NCBI RefSeq assembly: GCF_004770995.1
Contig: NZ_RQHW01000042.1
Location: 186,001 to 250,000, forward strand
Direction: 5' to 3'
DNA from: Leptospira idonii
GTDB lineage: Bacteria; Spirochaetota; Leptospiria; Leptospirales; Leptospiraceae
Length of the DNA stretch: 64,000 nucleotides
In this document: piece by piece, positions 55,079-63,689 of the stretch
How the letters are laid out: each line of letters starts with the position of its first letter
How positions within the stretch are numbered: the first letter of the stretch is position 1
Program-made: the position numbers and the translations under genes
The notes under the pieces: generated by a model
What the model saw: only the letters and a program-made list of their open reading frames with translations
Told to the model about the DNA's origin: nothing
Databases searched by the model: none

Positions 55079-55855
55079 TTAGAGGTAGCCTTTGAACTCA
55101 TAGGCCAGGATTCCGATCCATTCCTTGATGGCCATTGTGGAGATTTCCAAATAACCGGGGGAGGGAATCCATAAATCGAATGCGGCTGAGTCTGTGGAAA
55201 GGGATTTGAAATCCGTGGGGAAAGAGTAAAATTGAACTCTTTGTTTGCGAAAGCAGGCTGCCGCCCTGCGGAAATGGAAGGCGGATGTGACCAAAATCGT
55301 TTCTTTGATTCCCTCTGCGGCTAAGATGCGGGAAGTAAACAGTGCGTTTTCGTAGGTATTTTTGGAATCTCTCTCTATCAATATATCTTCTTTGGGAACT
55401 CCCAAATCAGTCATGACTTGTAATGCCAAATCAGCCTCTCTGTATTTGTCCGCAAACAAAACCCCCGATCCTCCCGTGAAAAGAATCTTTTTGGCTTTCC
55501 CTTTTTTATAAATGCGGACTGCATCCACCAAACGGTCGCTAGAGTCATTTAGTTCAGGCCTTCCCGGTATGGAAGATATGGTTTGGACCATACCTCCCAA
55601 AACGATGACTGCTTCCGAAGGAGGGACTGCTTCGATAGAGACGGGAGGGTATGGTTTTTCCAAACTTCGGATCAAAGTATTGGCTACAAAAAAATTGGAA
55701 AAGATCCCCAAAAAGAAAATGAGAATTGAGAGGATGAGTTTCGGACGAAACCCTCGGACAAACAGAATGGAAACAAAGGAGAGCAGGAAAAATAAAGGGA
55801 ACGGAAAAATGAAAAGGGTCAAAATTTTGGATAAAGTGAAGAATAAATCGTTCAT
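55079..55855 (-). CDS. YdcF-family membrane protein (ElyC/SanA-like, DUF218)
   Basis: A 258-residue inner-membrane protein with two N-terminal hydrophobic segments (about 8-28 and 38-58). A DUF218 domain follows: SEAVIVLGGMVQ, ELNDSSDRLVDAVRIYKKGKAKKILFTGG, ESRDSKNTYENALFTSRI-like ERDSKNTYENA, ILVTSAFHFRRAAACF. Relatives (ElyC, SanA) affect envelope and peptidoglycan precursor metabolism; the enzymatic activity is not settled. Structured repeat B abuts its stop codon. Confidence 0.85.
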   Translation of the reverse strand: MNDLFFTLSKILTLFIFPFPLFFLLSFVSILFVRGFRPKLILSILIFFLGIFSNFFVANTLIRSLEKPYPPVSIEAVPPSEAVIVLGGMVQTISSIPGRPELNDSSDRLVDAVRIYKKGKAKKILFTGGSGVLFADKYREADLALQVMTDLGVPKEDILIERDSKNTYENALFTSRILAAEGIKETILVTSAFHFRRAAACFRKQRVQFYSFPTDFKSLSTDSAAFDLWIPSPGYLEISTMAIKEWIGILAYEFKGYL

Positions 55856-55926
55856 AAAATACCGGTTAGAGGGAGACTTTTAGGGATTTTCAACCATAAA
55901 GAAGAGGGGGGCGACTCAAGAGAGGG

Positions 55927-56310
55927 TTAAATCGCCATATCCGCTTCCCAGTATTTGGAAGGATGAGGATAGCGGACATTCACTCCTAGGAAATTGCTGG
56001 AGAACTTCCAGTCTCTGGAAATTTGTTTCCTAGCCTGGGAGATAGAATTTTGGTTTGGATCCGAAGGAATTTCCAATAAGGATTTATTGATTTCCACCCA
56101 TTCTTTTAAGGCTTCCGGACGGGCGGATTTAAGATCGGCAATAAGAACTCTGAGCTCGATTTCAGCATCTTCTCTTTTGTCTCTTAAAAGGATGGCATCG
56201 TCCGAATTGGTGCCTAAAACATGTTCACTTCCTTCCGCAGAATCGACACAACTTCTCCAATTTGAGTAGGCATTAAGTAATTGCTGAGTTTCTTTGTACA
56301 GGCAGTGCAT
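55927..56310 (-). CDS. Hypothetical small cytoplasmic protein
   Basis: A 127-residue protein, mostly helical and charged (DDAILLRDKREDAEIELRVLIADLKSARPEALKEWVEINKSLLEI). Its C-terminus is aromatic (NVRYPHPSKYWEADMAI). There is no signal peptide, membrane segment or recognised motif. It lies between the YdcF-like gene (same strand, 71 bases away) and the divergent MBL hydrolase gene. Coding bias looks like its neighbours and no plausible competing frame overlaps it, so it is probably real. Confidence 0.5.
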   Translation of the reverse strand: MHCLYKETQQLLNAYSNWRSCVDSAEGSEHVLGTNSDDAILLRDKREDAEIELRVLIADLKSARPEALKEWVEINKSLLEIPSDPNQNSISQARKQISRDWKFSSNFLGVNVRYPHPSKYWEADMAI

Positions 56311-56395
56311 TTGGGAACCTCATATAAGAATTTAATGGAATCACAATGTTTGCAAGAATAAAATTTCAAAGGAAGAAACAATCGGTCTAATTGCC

Positions 56396-57436
56396 ATGAG
56401 AATCATTTTCCTTCTCTTTCTTTTTTCAATTTTATGTATCTCAAATGGGTGTTCAACGGACAATACAATGACAAAACCTCATCATACAAAATCGGGATAT
56501 AAAAATTTGAATCCCGACTTTAAGGACCATGGTTTCACCGACTTACTCAAATGGGTCAGTGGGCGATTTAGAAATGAACACAGCATTGATCCGGAAGATT
56601 ACCCGGGTGCTTTTCCTGTATTGGACAATTCAGGAGAAGAACTTCGTAAAAATCAGACAAAACTTTCGGTAACTTGGGTCGGGCATGCTACCGCTCTCAT
56701 TCAAATCGATGGAGTCAATATTTTAACCGATCCGATTTGGAGCGAACGTTGTTCGCCTGTTAGCTTTGCAGGTCCCAAACGATACACTCCACCTGGAATC
56801 AAAATGGAAAACCTTCCTAAAATTCACTTAGTTTTGATTTCCCATAACCACTACGATCATATGGATCTTTCCAGTTTACAAGAATTGGAAAAAAGATTTC
56901 AGCCTAAGTTTTTAGTGGGACTGGGCAACAAGGAATTCCTGTTAAATGAAGGTTTGAAGGATGTGGAAGAAATGGATTGGTGGGATGAAACTAAGATTTC
57001 AGGGATTCAAATCGCTTTCACTCCCACACAACACTTCAGCGGAAGAGGTTTAACCGATAAATTCCAAACTCTTTGGGGAAGTTTCGTTGTTTCTGGCAAA
57101 AAGGAAAAAGTGTATTTCGCGGGGGATACCGCTTATTACACCCACTTCCGGGAAATCGGAGCAAAATTCAAAGACATCGATGTAGCCATCCTGCCTGTGG
57201 GTGCCTTTGAGCCCCGTTGGTTTATGTCTTCTGTTCATGTGGATCCTGCCCAATCCGTTCAGTCTTTTGCGGACTTAAACGCAAAATATATGATTCCCAT
57301 CCACTACGGGACCTTTGTTTTGTCGGATGAAAAACTGGATTCTGTGATTCCAGAGACCAAGTCGGCCTTTCGGGATCTAAACATCGATTTGAAAAGACTG
57401 ATCGACCTAAAAATAGGTGAGTCTCGGTTTTTTTAG
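56396..57436 (+). CDS. MBL-fold lipoprotein hydrolase (NAPE-PLD/UlaG-like)
   Basis: A 346-residue metallo-beta-lactamase-fold hydrolase. It begins with a lipoprotein signal (IIFLLFLFSILCISNGC; lipid-modified Cys 19). The zinc motif is LISHNHYDHMD (H-x-H-x-D-H, about 150). Further ligands are the His in TPTQHFSGRG, the Asp in FAGDTAYYTHF and the His in IPIHYGTF. The sequence (SVTWVGHATALIQIDGVNILTDPIW, GPKRYTPPGI) matches the NAPE-PLD/RomA-like branch that cleaves phosphodiesters or lactones. It would be anchored in the envelope, facing the periplasm or outside. It precedes nhaD on the same strand by about 50 bases. Confidence 0.88.
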   Translation: MRIIFLLFLFSILCISNGCSTDNTMTKPHHTKSGYKNLNPDFKDHGFTDLLKWVSGRFRNEHSIDPEDYPGAFPVLDNSGEELRKNQTKLSVTWVGHATALIQIDGVNILTDPIWSERCSPVSFAGPKRYTPPGIKMENLPKIHLVLISHNHYDHMDLSSLQELEKRFQPKFLVGLGNKEFLLNEGLKDVEEMDWWDETKISGIQIAFTPTQHFSGRGLTDKFQTLWGSFVVSGKKEKVYFAGDTAYYTHFREIGAKFKDIDVAILPVGAFEPRWFMSSVHVDPAQSVQSFADLNAKYMIPIHYGTFVLSDEKLDSVIPETKSAFRDLNIDLKRLIDLKIGESRFF

Positions 57437-57453
57437 TTCCAGAACCTTTCGGT

Positions 57454-57499
57454 TTCGAACATGCTGACCAAAAAAAAGGATGGTGAGCATGTTTCGAAA
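57454..57499 (+). promoter_or_regulatory. Hairpin enclosing the nhaD ribosome binding site and start codon
   Basis: A near-perfect 17-bp stem (one bulge, one mismatch): TTTCGAACATGCTGACC (57454-57470, last A excluded) pairs with GGTGAGCATGTTTCGAAA. The A-rich loop carries the AAGGA ribosome binding site, and the ATG at 57489 is inside the descending arm. No T run follows, so it is not a terminator. It may control translation of the antiporter. Confidence 0.55.
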
Positions 57500-58952
57500 G
57501 CTTCTCACATTGTTTGTATTTTTAGCCTGCATCGGTTTGTTTACAGTATCTGTTTCTGCAGATGATGTAAATCCGACAGTCGGGCCAACGGTTCAGGAAG
57601 ACACAGGTCATTCCTCTCATGCAGCCGAGGCGCACGCAGAACTCCCGTATTGGTCTGTGCTTCCCTTCGTTGCCATTTTGCTTGCGATTGCGGTTCTTCC
57701 GATTGCTTCTCATGCGACAGAGCATTGGTGGGAAAATAACAATAATAAGTTGATTGTCGCATTAGGATTAGGTGCTATTTCTTTCGTTCTTCTCCTTATT
57801 TACGGAAGAGGACACGATATATTCCATACGGTAGTATTCGATTACATACCTTTTATCATCTTACTTGCTTCTCTTTTCTACATTTCAGGCGGTATCGTAA
57901 TCAAAGGTGATATCCACGCATCTCCTTTAAACAATACTCTTTTTCTTTTGATCGGTGCTTCTCTTGCTTCCTTTATCGGAACAACAGGAGCTTCCATGCT
58001 TCTCATCAGACCTCTTTTGAAAACAAACAGTGAAAGAAAACATGTAGTTCACACTGTTGTGTTTTTTATCTTTTTGGTTTCCAATATCGGTGGTTCCCTC
58101 ACTCCTCTTGGGGATCCTCCTCTTTTCCTTGGTTATTTGAAAGGAGTTCCGTTCACTTGGACTTTCGGGCTTCTTCCTGAAATGGTATTTGCGGCTGTTA
58201 TACTTTTGGTTGTTTACTTCGTTTGGGATACGATCGCTTATAAAAAAGAATCAAAAGCTGATCTTAAGAAAGATGATAAACTTGCGACTCCTATCGACAT
58301 CGACGGTCAAGTCAACTTCATCTGGTTACTCGGTGTGATTCTTTCTGTCGCTTTTTTGAACAGCAATTATATCCCTGCAATCGCAGAAAATCCTTTCTTG
58401 GGTTTCATCCGAGAAGCGGTTCTCATCGGTTTGATCGCTCTTTCCAAATTCACTTCTAAACCTGAGTTTAGAAAGGCGAACAACTTCACTTTGGGTCCGA
58501 TCCAAGAAGTAGCCTATCTTTTCATCGGAATTTTCATCACTATGATTCCTGCACTTGTTCTTTTGGAAGCGCATGGAAAAGATTTGGGAATTCAAACAAC
58601 ATGGCAGTTCTTCTGGGCAACAGGAATTTTTTCATCCGTATTGGACAATGCGCCTACCTATTTGACTTTCGGGTCTCTTGCTTCCGGACTACTCACTCCT
58701 GATGGAGCGGCTCCTTTGACATTGGGTCAGTTCATCGGAAACCCTGCTGCGGAAGAGATTCTGAAGGCGATTTCTGTGGGTGCCGTATTTATGGGTGCGA
58801 ATACTTATATCGGTAATGCACCTAACTTTATGGTGAAATCCGTTGCGGAAGAAAACAAAGTAAAAATGCCGTCTTTCGGTGGTTATTTGGCTTACTCTTT
58901 CGGAATTTTGATTCCTACTTTCATTCTAATCACTTTCATTTTCTTCCTCTAA
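57489..58952 (+). CDS. nhaD: NhaD-type sodium/proton antiporter
   Basis: A 487-residue integral membrane protein of the ArsB/NhaD (IT) superfamily. An N-terminal signal-like helix (LLTLFVFLACIGLFTVSVSA) is followed by a His-rich periplasmic segment (GHSSHAAEAHAELPYW) and about 12 helices. Family marks are ASFIGTTGASMLLIRPLL, VSNIGGSLTPLGDPPLFLGYLKGVPF, and in the second half SVLDNAPTYLTFGSLA and GANTYIGNAPNFMVKSVAEE. It probably exports Na+ in exchange for H+. ATG 57489 is eight bases after AAGGA; the ATG at 57480 is too close to it. The start region is locked in a hairpin. Confidence 0.85.
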   Translation: MFRKLLTLFVFLACIGLFTVSVSADDVNPTVGPTVQEDTGHSSHAAEAHAELPYWSVLPFVAILLAIAVLPIASHATEHWWENNNNKLIVALGLGAISFVLLLIYGRGHDIFHTVVFDYIPFIILLASLFYISGGIVIKGDIHASPLNNTLFLLIGASLASFIGTTGASMLLIRPLLKTNSERKHVVHTVVFFIFLVSNIGGSLTPLGDPPLFLGYLKGVPFTWTFGLLPEMVFAAVILLVVYFVWDTIAYKKESKADLKKDDKLATPIDIDGQVNFIWLLGVILSVAFLNSNYIPAIAENPFLGFIREAVLIGLIALSKFTSKPEFRKANNFTLGPIQEVAYLFIGIFITMIPALVLLEAHGKDLGIQTTWQFFWATGIFSSVLDNAPTYLTFGSLASGLLTPDGAAPLTLGQFIGNPAAEEILKAISVGAVFMGANTYIGNAPNFMVKSVAEENKVKMPSFGGYLAYSFGILIPTFILITFIFFL

Positions 58953-58967
58953 GAAAAGAAAGAGTTT

Positions 58968-58996
58968 CCCGCTTGCGATCCGCAGGCGGGATATTT
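58968..58996. terminator. Terminator hairpin between nhaD and the DUF368 gene
   Basis: A 9-bp stem with one G-T pair (CCCGCTTGC 58968-58976 with GCAGGCGGG 58982-58990), 5-base loop, then ATATTTC. It lies between two convergent genes and can serve both, though the T tail is short. Confidence 0.65.
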
Positions 58997-59000
58997 CTAA

Positions 59001-59993
59001 TTAAGCGGAAGGTTTTTCCTCTTTTAATTTTTCCAATTGATTCAATCCGAATCCTAAAGCGACACCTAAAACAAGAGCCAGCCCAGGAATTACCGTTTCT
59101 CCTGCGGAAGTAGGTAGAATGTTTTTTGCTGTTGCGATTTGAATGTCCGTTTTCACTTCCCCGGATCTGCCAACGATGGTTTGTCCTTTAGAGTAGTCTT
59201 TGAAAGGCCAAAGGATAAAGAAAGATCCTAAGATGAGACCTAAAAGAAAGGTCATCGTATGGGATTTGTATTTTTTAAATAACCATTTTACGAAGTGGGT
59301 GAATAGAAGAAGTCCCAATAAACATCCGATTCCGAATGCTGCAAGGAAAACGATGGAATCTATGGCAAGTATGTTGGAAAGTTTTGCGATTACGATTTGG
59401 TATTCGCCTAATACTAACATGATGTAAGAGCCGGAAATACCGGGAAGAATCATCGCAGAGATGGCAATTGCTCCCGTTATGAATGCGATAAGAGGGTTTT
59501 CTGACCCTGCAGTATTTCCCATAAAAAAACTAGGGACTACTGTGAGTGCGATTCCCGGAATGAGAAACAACCAGATGAAAACACTGTGTCTATCCATCAA
59601 TTTGTAAGGAACGGAAAGGGATGGAATGATAAGACCGATAAACAAAGCCAAGGTGGGTGCAGGATGATTTTGCAATAGGTATTGGATGAGTTTCGCTCCG
59701 GACACTACGGACAACATAAGTCCGAATCCTAAAAAAAGAAGAAACCAGAAGTCGATTCGCTTCATTTCTTCGGCAAATGCGGCGCGGCTTTCTTTGCCGA
59801 AAAGTCCGGTGATCAGTCCGATAGAAACTTTGACAGTTGTTAGATTTAAGGAAGTGATTGCTCCGATCAATCTATCGTATAGACCTAAAATCAAAGCGAA
59901 GGTTCCTCCGGAGACTCCCGGAATCAAGTTGGCAATTCCGATCAGGAAGCCGTTCAGGATGCAAAAGAGAATTTCTTTTTTTGTCAATGGCAT
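59001..59993 (-). CDS. DUF368 polyprenyl-phosphate transporter (PopT-like)
   Basis: A 330-residue membrane protein of DUF368 with about nine helices. The N-terminus (FCILNGFLIGIANLIPGVSGGTFALILGLYDRLIGAI) and its internal repeat (AISAMILPGISGSYIMLVLGEYQIVI) are diagnostic. DUF368 proteins were recently shown to return undecaprenyl phosphate across the membrane. This fits the upstream gene, a GT4 enzyme that uses that lipid, on the same strand 27 bases away. In Vibrio the DUF368 protein matters at alkaline pH and with Na+, and here an NhaD antiporter gene converges on it. Confidence 0.9.
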   Translation of the reverse strand: MPLTKKEILFCILNGFLIGIANLIPGVSGGTFALILGLYDRLIGAITSLNLTTVKVSIGLITGLFGKESRAAFAEEMKRIDFWFLLFLGFGLMLSVVSGAKLIQYLLQNHPAPTLALFIGLIIPSLSVPYKLMDRHSVFIWLFLIPGIALTVVPSFFMGNTAGSENPLIAFITGAIAISAMILPGISGSYIMLVLGEYQIVIAKLSNILAIDSIVFLAAFGIGCLLGLLLFTHFVKWLFKKYKSHTMTFLLGLILGSFFILWPFKDYSKGQTIVGRSGEVKTDIQIATAKNILPTSAGETVIPGLALVLGVALGFGLNQLEKLKEEKPSA

Positions 59994-60020
59994 AGACGAA
60001 AGAGTTTCTGATCGGATTTC

Positions 60021-61100
60021 TTAGGCAAGATTTTTTCTTCTAGCTGTGACAACGATGCGCAAGACGATATAAACGACAGTATAGCCTAAAATAAGAAGAA
60101 TCAATAATTGGTTTTTAGAAAGGAATGTCGATTTTCCGGGCAAATCGATGAAATAAAAATAACATATCCCCGCTGGAAGATTGGCTAAGGTCATCCAAAA
60201 GCAGGTCCATTTTTTCCCCAGTTTTGTTTCCGTCAAATATTGGTATAGATGTTCCCTATGTGCCTGAAAGATATGTTTCTTTTCGTAACTTCTGATGAGG
60301 ATCGTGATGATTCCGTCGATCCAGAATATAGGGAAAAGGTAAAAGAAGCTCGCTAATTCAAAGTTAGTTGTTTCTGGTTTTGTCCCCAAAACGGGAAGAG
60401 AAATCAAAAGAAATCCCAGCCCGAGAGATCCACTGTCTCCCATAAATAATTTTGCTTTTGGAAAATTATAATAAACGAAACCTGCCGCCGCTTGGAACAG
60501 ACAAACGGTAACAAAGAATAAGGTTCCCCCGAACGCAAACTGTCCTGAATAAATGGTCCACCAAAACAAAGAAGAGTAAAACACTGTGCCGATCAGATAC
60601 AAATCCAATCCGTCCATAAAATTGACCAAATTGATCATGAATACACCCAAAAAAGTGAGTAACACCACAGCAACCCAGAGATAGGGTATCTGAATCTCAA
60701 ACAAAGATAAGTTAGGTGAAAGGAAAAAAGTCCAAAACCCTAGAAATCCCGCCTCTAAAAACAAACGTATCTTAGGTGAAAGTGAGTATAGATCGTCTAA
60801 AAAGCCGATGCACCCGAAAGCCAAAACTCCGGAAAGAAGATAGGGCAGTAGGTATCTCAGGTTTGCAGTATGTGCTTCGAATCCGAAACGTCCGTTTTCC
60901 CCCAAATAGGCGATTCCCAAAAGAAAGACCAGAAATAGGGGGAGAAAGATCATCCCTCCCGATTTTTTAGTCACCTCCGTATGCAGGCTTCTTTCGTTCG
61001 GCACATCCTTCACTCCGATGCGGGAGTGCACATAAAAACCGTGGAAAATCAGACTGAGAATGGCAGGTGAGATGCAAACTAGTAGGAAAAAGGGATCCAT
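60021..61100 (-). CDS. Undecaprenyl-phosphate sugar-1-phosphate transferase (GT4, WecA/WbpL-like)
   Basis: A 359-residue polytopic enzyme of the MraY/WecA family that transfers an N-acetylhexosamine-1-phosphate from UDP-sugar to undecaprenyl phosphate. Seen: DVPNERSLHTEVTKKSGGM after helix 1, GFLDDLYSLSPKIRL (Asp pair), NLVNFMDGLDLY (catalytic Asp), FMGDSGSLGLGF and the cytoplasmic HREHLYQYL. The HRxHxYQ form is nearer to WbpL/O-antigen initiators than to MraY. I used the ATG at 61100; the frame open to 61163 adds a non-membrane leader. It is co-transcribed with the DUF368 gene and divergent from dapA. Confidence 0.87.
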   Translation of the reverse strand: MDPFFLLVCISPAILSLIFHGFYVHSRIGVKDVPNERSLHTEVTKKSGGMIFLPLFLVFLLGIAYLGENGRFGFEAHTANLRYLLPYLLSGVLAFGCIGFLDDLYSLSPKIRLFLEAGFLGFWTFFLSPNLSLFEIQIPYLWVAVVLLTFLGVFMINLVNFMDGLDLYLIGTVFYSSLFWWTIYSGQFAFGGTLFFVTVCLFQAAAGFVYYNFPKAKLFMGDSGSLGLGFLLISLPVLGTKPETTNFELASFFYLFPIFWIDGIITILIRSYEKKHIFQAHREHLYQYLTETKLGKKWTCFWMTLANLPAGICYFYFIDLPGKSTFLSKNQLLILLILGYTVVYIVLRIVVTARRKNLA

Positions 61101-61178
61101 TTCCGCTAAGATCTGAGACTCGGGCGGTTTTGGCAGTTTTTTATTGCAAAAATCAGTCCCCATTCCAGTTTTAAATTT

Positions 61179-62063
61179 ATGTTTCAGGGCGTATATACCG
61201 CTGTCATCACCCCCTTTCGCAACGGGAAAATCGATTACGAAAGTTATTTTAAAATCCTAGAAAACCAGATTTCTTCCGGAGTGGCCGGAGTCGTGCCTTG
61301 TGGAACCACAGGCGAGTCTCCCACACTTTCCTACGAAGAACATAAGGAACTAGTCCAAAAAACGGTTCAATTCGTAAATCGACGCATTCAAGTCATTGCA
61401 GGTACCGGAGCCAATTCTACGGAAGAGGCAATCGATCTTTCTGAAAGAGCTTGCAAGGACGGAGTGGACGGTCTTCTTTCCGTAAATCCATACTACAACA
61501 AACCTACACAAGAAGGTCTTTACCAACACTTCGCTAAAATTGCGGAGAGAGTGGATAAACCCATCATGTTGTACAACATTCCCGGAAGAACCGGAGTGAA
61601 CCTTCTGCCCGAAACGGTTTTGCGTCTTTCCAAGTTGCCTCGCATTGCTTCCATCAAGGAAGCGACAGGGGATTTGGGGCAAATGGCGAAAGTGATTTCC
61701 ATAACGGATCCCAACTTTCATCTGTTATCCGGGGATGATAACCTTACATTGCCGGTGCTTTCCATCGGTGGAAAAGGAGTCGTATCCGTAGTATCCAATC
61801 TTTTCCCAAGAGCTTGCGTGGATATGGTCTCTCTTTATATGAGAGGGGATCTTGCCGCCAGCCAAAAAATCTATTATAAACTTCTTCCTGTGTTCATCAA
61901 TGCTTTCATCGAAACCAATCCCATTCCTATCAAAGCTGCTATGAGCTGGTTCGGTTATTGTGAAAATGAATTGAGACTTCCAATGACACAATTGTCTTCC
62001 GGTACCGCTGCGGATTCTTTCCGCAAAATCGTTTTTGATTTGAGAGAGGAAGGAATTGTCTAA
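61179..62063 (+). CDS. dapA: 4-Hydroxy-tetrahydrodipicolinate synthase
   Basis: A 294-residue TIM-barrel aldolase. It condenses pyruvate with aspartate semialdehyde, the first step of the lysine/diaminopimelate branch. Signature segments are [39 protein letters not shown], the catalytic Tyr in [13 protein letters not shown] and the Schiff-base Lys in [29 protein letters not shown] follows in the C-terminal half. dapB starts within its last codons (8-base overlap). Its promoter must lie in the 78-base divergent gap to the GT4 gene. Confidence 0.96.
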   Translation: MFQGVYTAVITPFRNGKIDYESYFKILENQISSGVAGVVPCGTTGESPTLSYEEHKELVQKTVQFVNRRIQVIAGTGANSTEEAIDLSERACKDGVDGLLSVNPYYNKPTQEGLYQHFAKIAERVDKPIMLYNIPGRTGVNLLPETVLRLSKLPRIASIKEATGDLGQMAKVISITDPNFHLLSGDDNLTLPVLSIGGKGVVSVVSNLFPRACVDMVSLYMRGDLAASQKIYYKLLPVFINAFIETNPIPIKAAMSWFGYCENELRLPMTQLSSGTAADSFRKIVFDLREEGIV

Positions 62064-62859
62064 GATCAAAGTCGGACTCATCGGAGCCAACGGAAGAATG
62101 GGCAAGGCCATCATACAGGTGCTTGCCGCTTCCCAGAGATCCGTATTGAGTGCGGCAGTGGTCAAGGAAGATTCCGTATATTCAGGATTCGATTCCGGAA
62201 TTCACTCAGGGATCAAGGAAACAGGAATTATCTTTTCTTCCGATTTAGAAGAAGCATGCAAAAATTCTGATATTCTTATCGATTTCAGCGCTCACACAGG
62301 TTTTGCTAAAAATCTGGAAATTGCAGTTGCGAACAAAAAGCCGATCGTGATCGGTACTACGGGACTTAGCGATTCGGAAAAGAATCAAATCAAATCCGCC
62401 GCAATTTCCATCCCCATCGTTTTTTCTCCCAATATGTCCGTGGGAGTGAATCTTCTTTTTAAACTTACTGAAATCGCCGCCAAAGTTCTGCAAGACGGTT
62501 TTGATGTGGAAGTATTGGATATCCATCATCGTCACAAAAAAGATTCCCCTTCCGGAACGGCGCAACACCTAAAAGAAGTTTTGTTAAAGGCCTTGGAAAG
62601 AAAAGAAGAGAATGTGATTTACGGAAGGCACGGGATGTATCCCGAAAGAGACCCGAAAGAAATCGCAATGCATACGATGCGTGCGGGAGAAGTCATCGGA
62701 GACCACACTGTATTTTTCTTCAGTCCTGAAGAGAGAATCGAAATTTCCCATAAAGCGCAAGATCGCAAAACATTCGCAGTCGGTGCAGTGAAGGCGGCAG
62801 AGTTTCTCAAAGACAAAACGAAAGGTCTTTATAATATGTTCGACGTATTAGGAATCTGA
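62056..62859 (+). CDS. dapB: 4-Hydroxy-tetrahydrodipicolinate reductase
   Basis: A 267-residue NAD(P)H-dependent reductase following DapA in diaminopimelate synthesis. It has the nucleotide-binding loop [14 protein letters not shown], the [12 protein letters not shown] segment, [14 protein letters not shown] and the catalytic [48 protein letters not shown] matches the C-terminal domain. The start is TTG at 62056, overlapping the dapA stop by eight bases, which implies translational coupling. cdaA begins two bases after its stop. Confidence 0.95.
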   Translation: MSKIKVGLIGANGRMGKAIIQVLAASQRSVLSAAVVKEDSVYSGFDSGIHSGIKETGIIFSSDLEEACKNSDILIDFSAHTGFAKNLEIAVANKKPIVIGTTGLSDSEKNQIKSAAISIPIVFSPNMSVGVNLLFKLTEIAAKVLQDGFDVEVLDIHHRHKKDSPSGTAQHLKEVLLKALERKEENVIYGRHGMYPERDPKEIAMHTMRAGEVIGDHTVFFFSPEERIEISHKAQDRKTFAVGAVKAAEFLKDKTKGLYNMFDVLGI

Positions 62860-62861
62860 GA

Positions 62862-63689
62862 TTGGACTTTCTTCGCGGCTTATATATCATTCCTTGGAGT
62901 AAAAATTATCTCTCCATCAGTTTGGATATACTGATCGTTTCGTATCTTATCTACAAAACATATACGACTCTCCGCCGCACAAGAGGGATTCAACTTCTAT
63001 TGGGAGTAGGGATCATTTGGATCTCCGGCAGTTTGGCCGAGTTTTTCGGTTTTGAACTTTTGGAATGGATCCTTACGAACATCCGTCCCGCTCTAGTATT
63101 CGCAATTATCGTTTTATTACAGCCGGAACTACGAAGAATCACGGGAGACTTTGCCCGCATTCGTCTCTTGCGTTTTTTCTTTTTAAAGCCTACTTTCGAT
63201 TTGGATCCGATCGTCGATGCGGTTCGTTCCATGGCATCTCAAAAAGTAGGATCTCTGATCGTTCTAGTGAAAGACATCAGTTTGAAAGATATTTCCGAAA
63301 ATGCCGTCAGCATAGATTCCGCAGTCAGCTCCGAACTTTTACAAACCATCTTCTTTAAGAATTCTCCTTTGCATGATGGAGCAGTCATCATCGAACAAAA
63401 TAGAATCATCTCCGCAGCATCTTATCTTCCTATGAGTTCCAGCGTGGAGATTTCCACATTGGGTGCCAGACATAGATCCGCTCTCGGTCTTTCCGAAGAA
63501 TCGGATGCCATTGTGATCGTCACATCCGAAGAAACAGGAGGAATCTCCGTTTGTTATGAAGGAGAGATGTTTCATCCTGTCAAACCTTTGGAACTCAGAG
63601 CGCTTGTGAACAACTTGATGACAGGTTCTAAAAAGAACAATAGGGAAGAGGATAAGAAGAAAAACAAAGAAGCAGGTGTGAGTTTATGA
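62862..63689 (+). CDS. cdaA: Membrane diadenylate cyclase CdaA
   Basis: A 275-residue c-di-AMP synthase. Three membrane helices (about 12-95) precede the DisA_N/DAC domain, with the catalytic DGA in SPLHDGAVIIEQNRI and the RHR motif in TLGARHRSALGLSEESDAIVIVTSEETG. The C-terminus is lysine/glutamate-rich. It makes c-di-AMP from two ATP and controls potassium, osmotic and cell-wall balance (family knowledge). The start is TTG at 62862, two bases after dapB. The next gene overlaps its stop (ATGA), the usual cdaA-cdaR pairing. Confidence 0.95.
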   Translation: MDFLRGLYIIPWSKNYLSISLDILIVSYLIYKTYTTLRRTRGIQLLLGVGIIWISGSLAEFFGFELLEWILTNIRPALVFAIIVLLQPELRRITGDFARIRLLRFFFLKPTFDLDPIVDAVRSMASQKVGSLIVLVKDISLKDISENAVSIDSAVSSELLQTIFFKNSPLHDGAVIIEQNRIISAASYLPMSSSVEISTLGARHRSALGLSEESDAIVIVTSEETGGISVCYEGEMFHPVKPLELRALVNNLMTGSKKNNREEDKKKNKEAGVSL

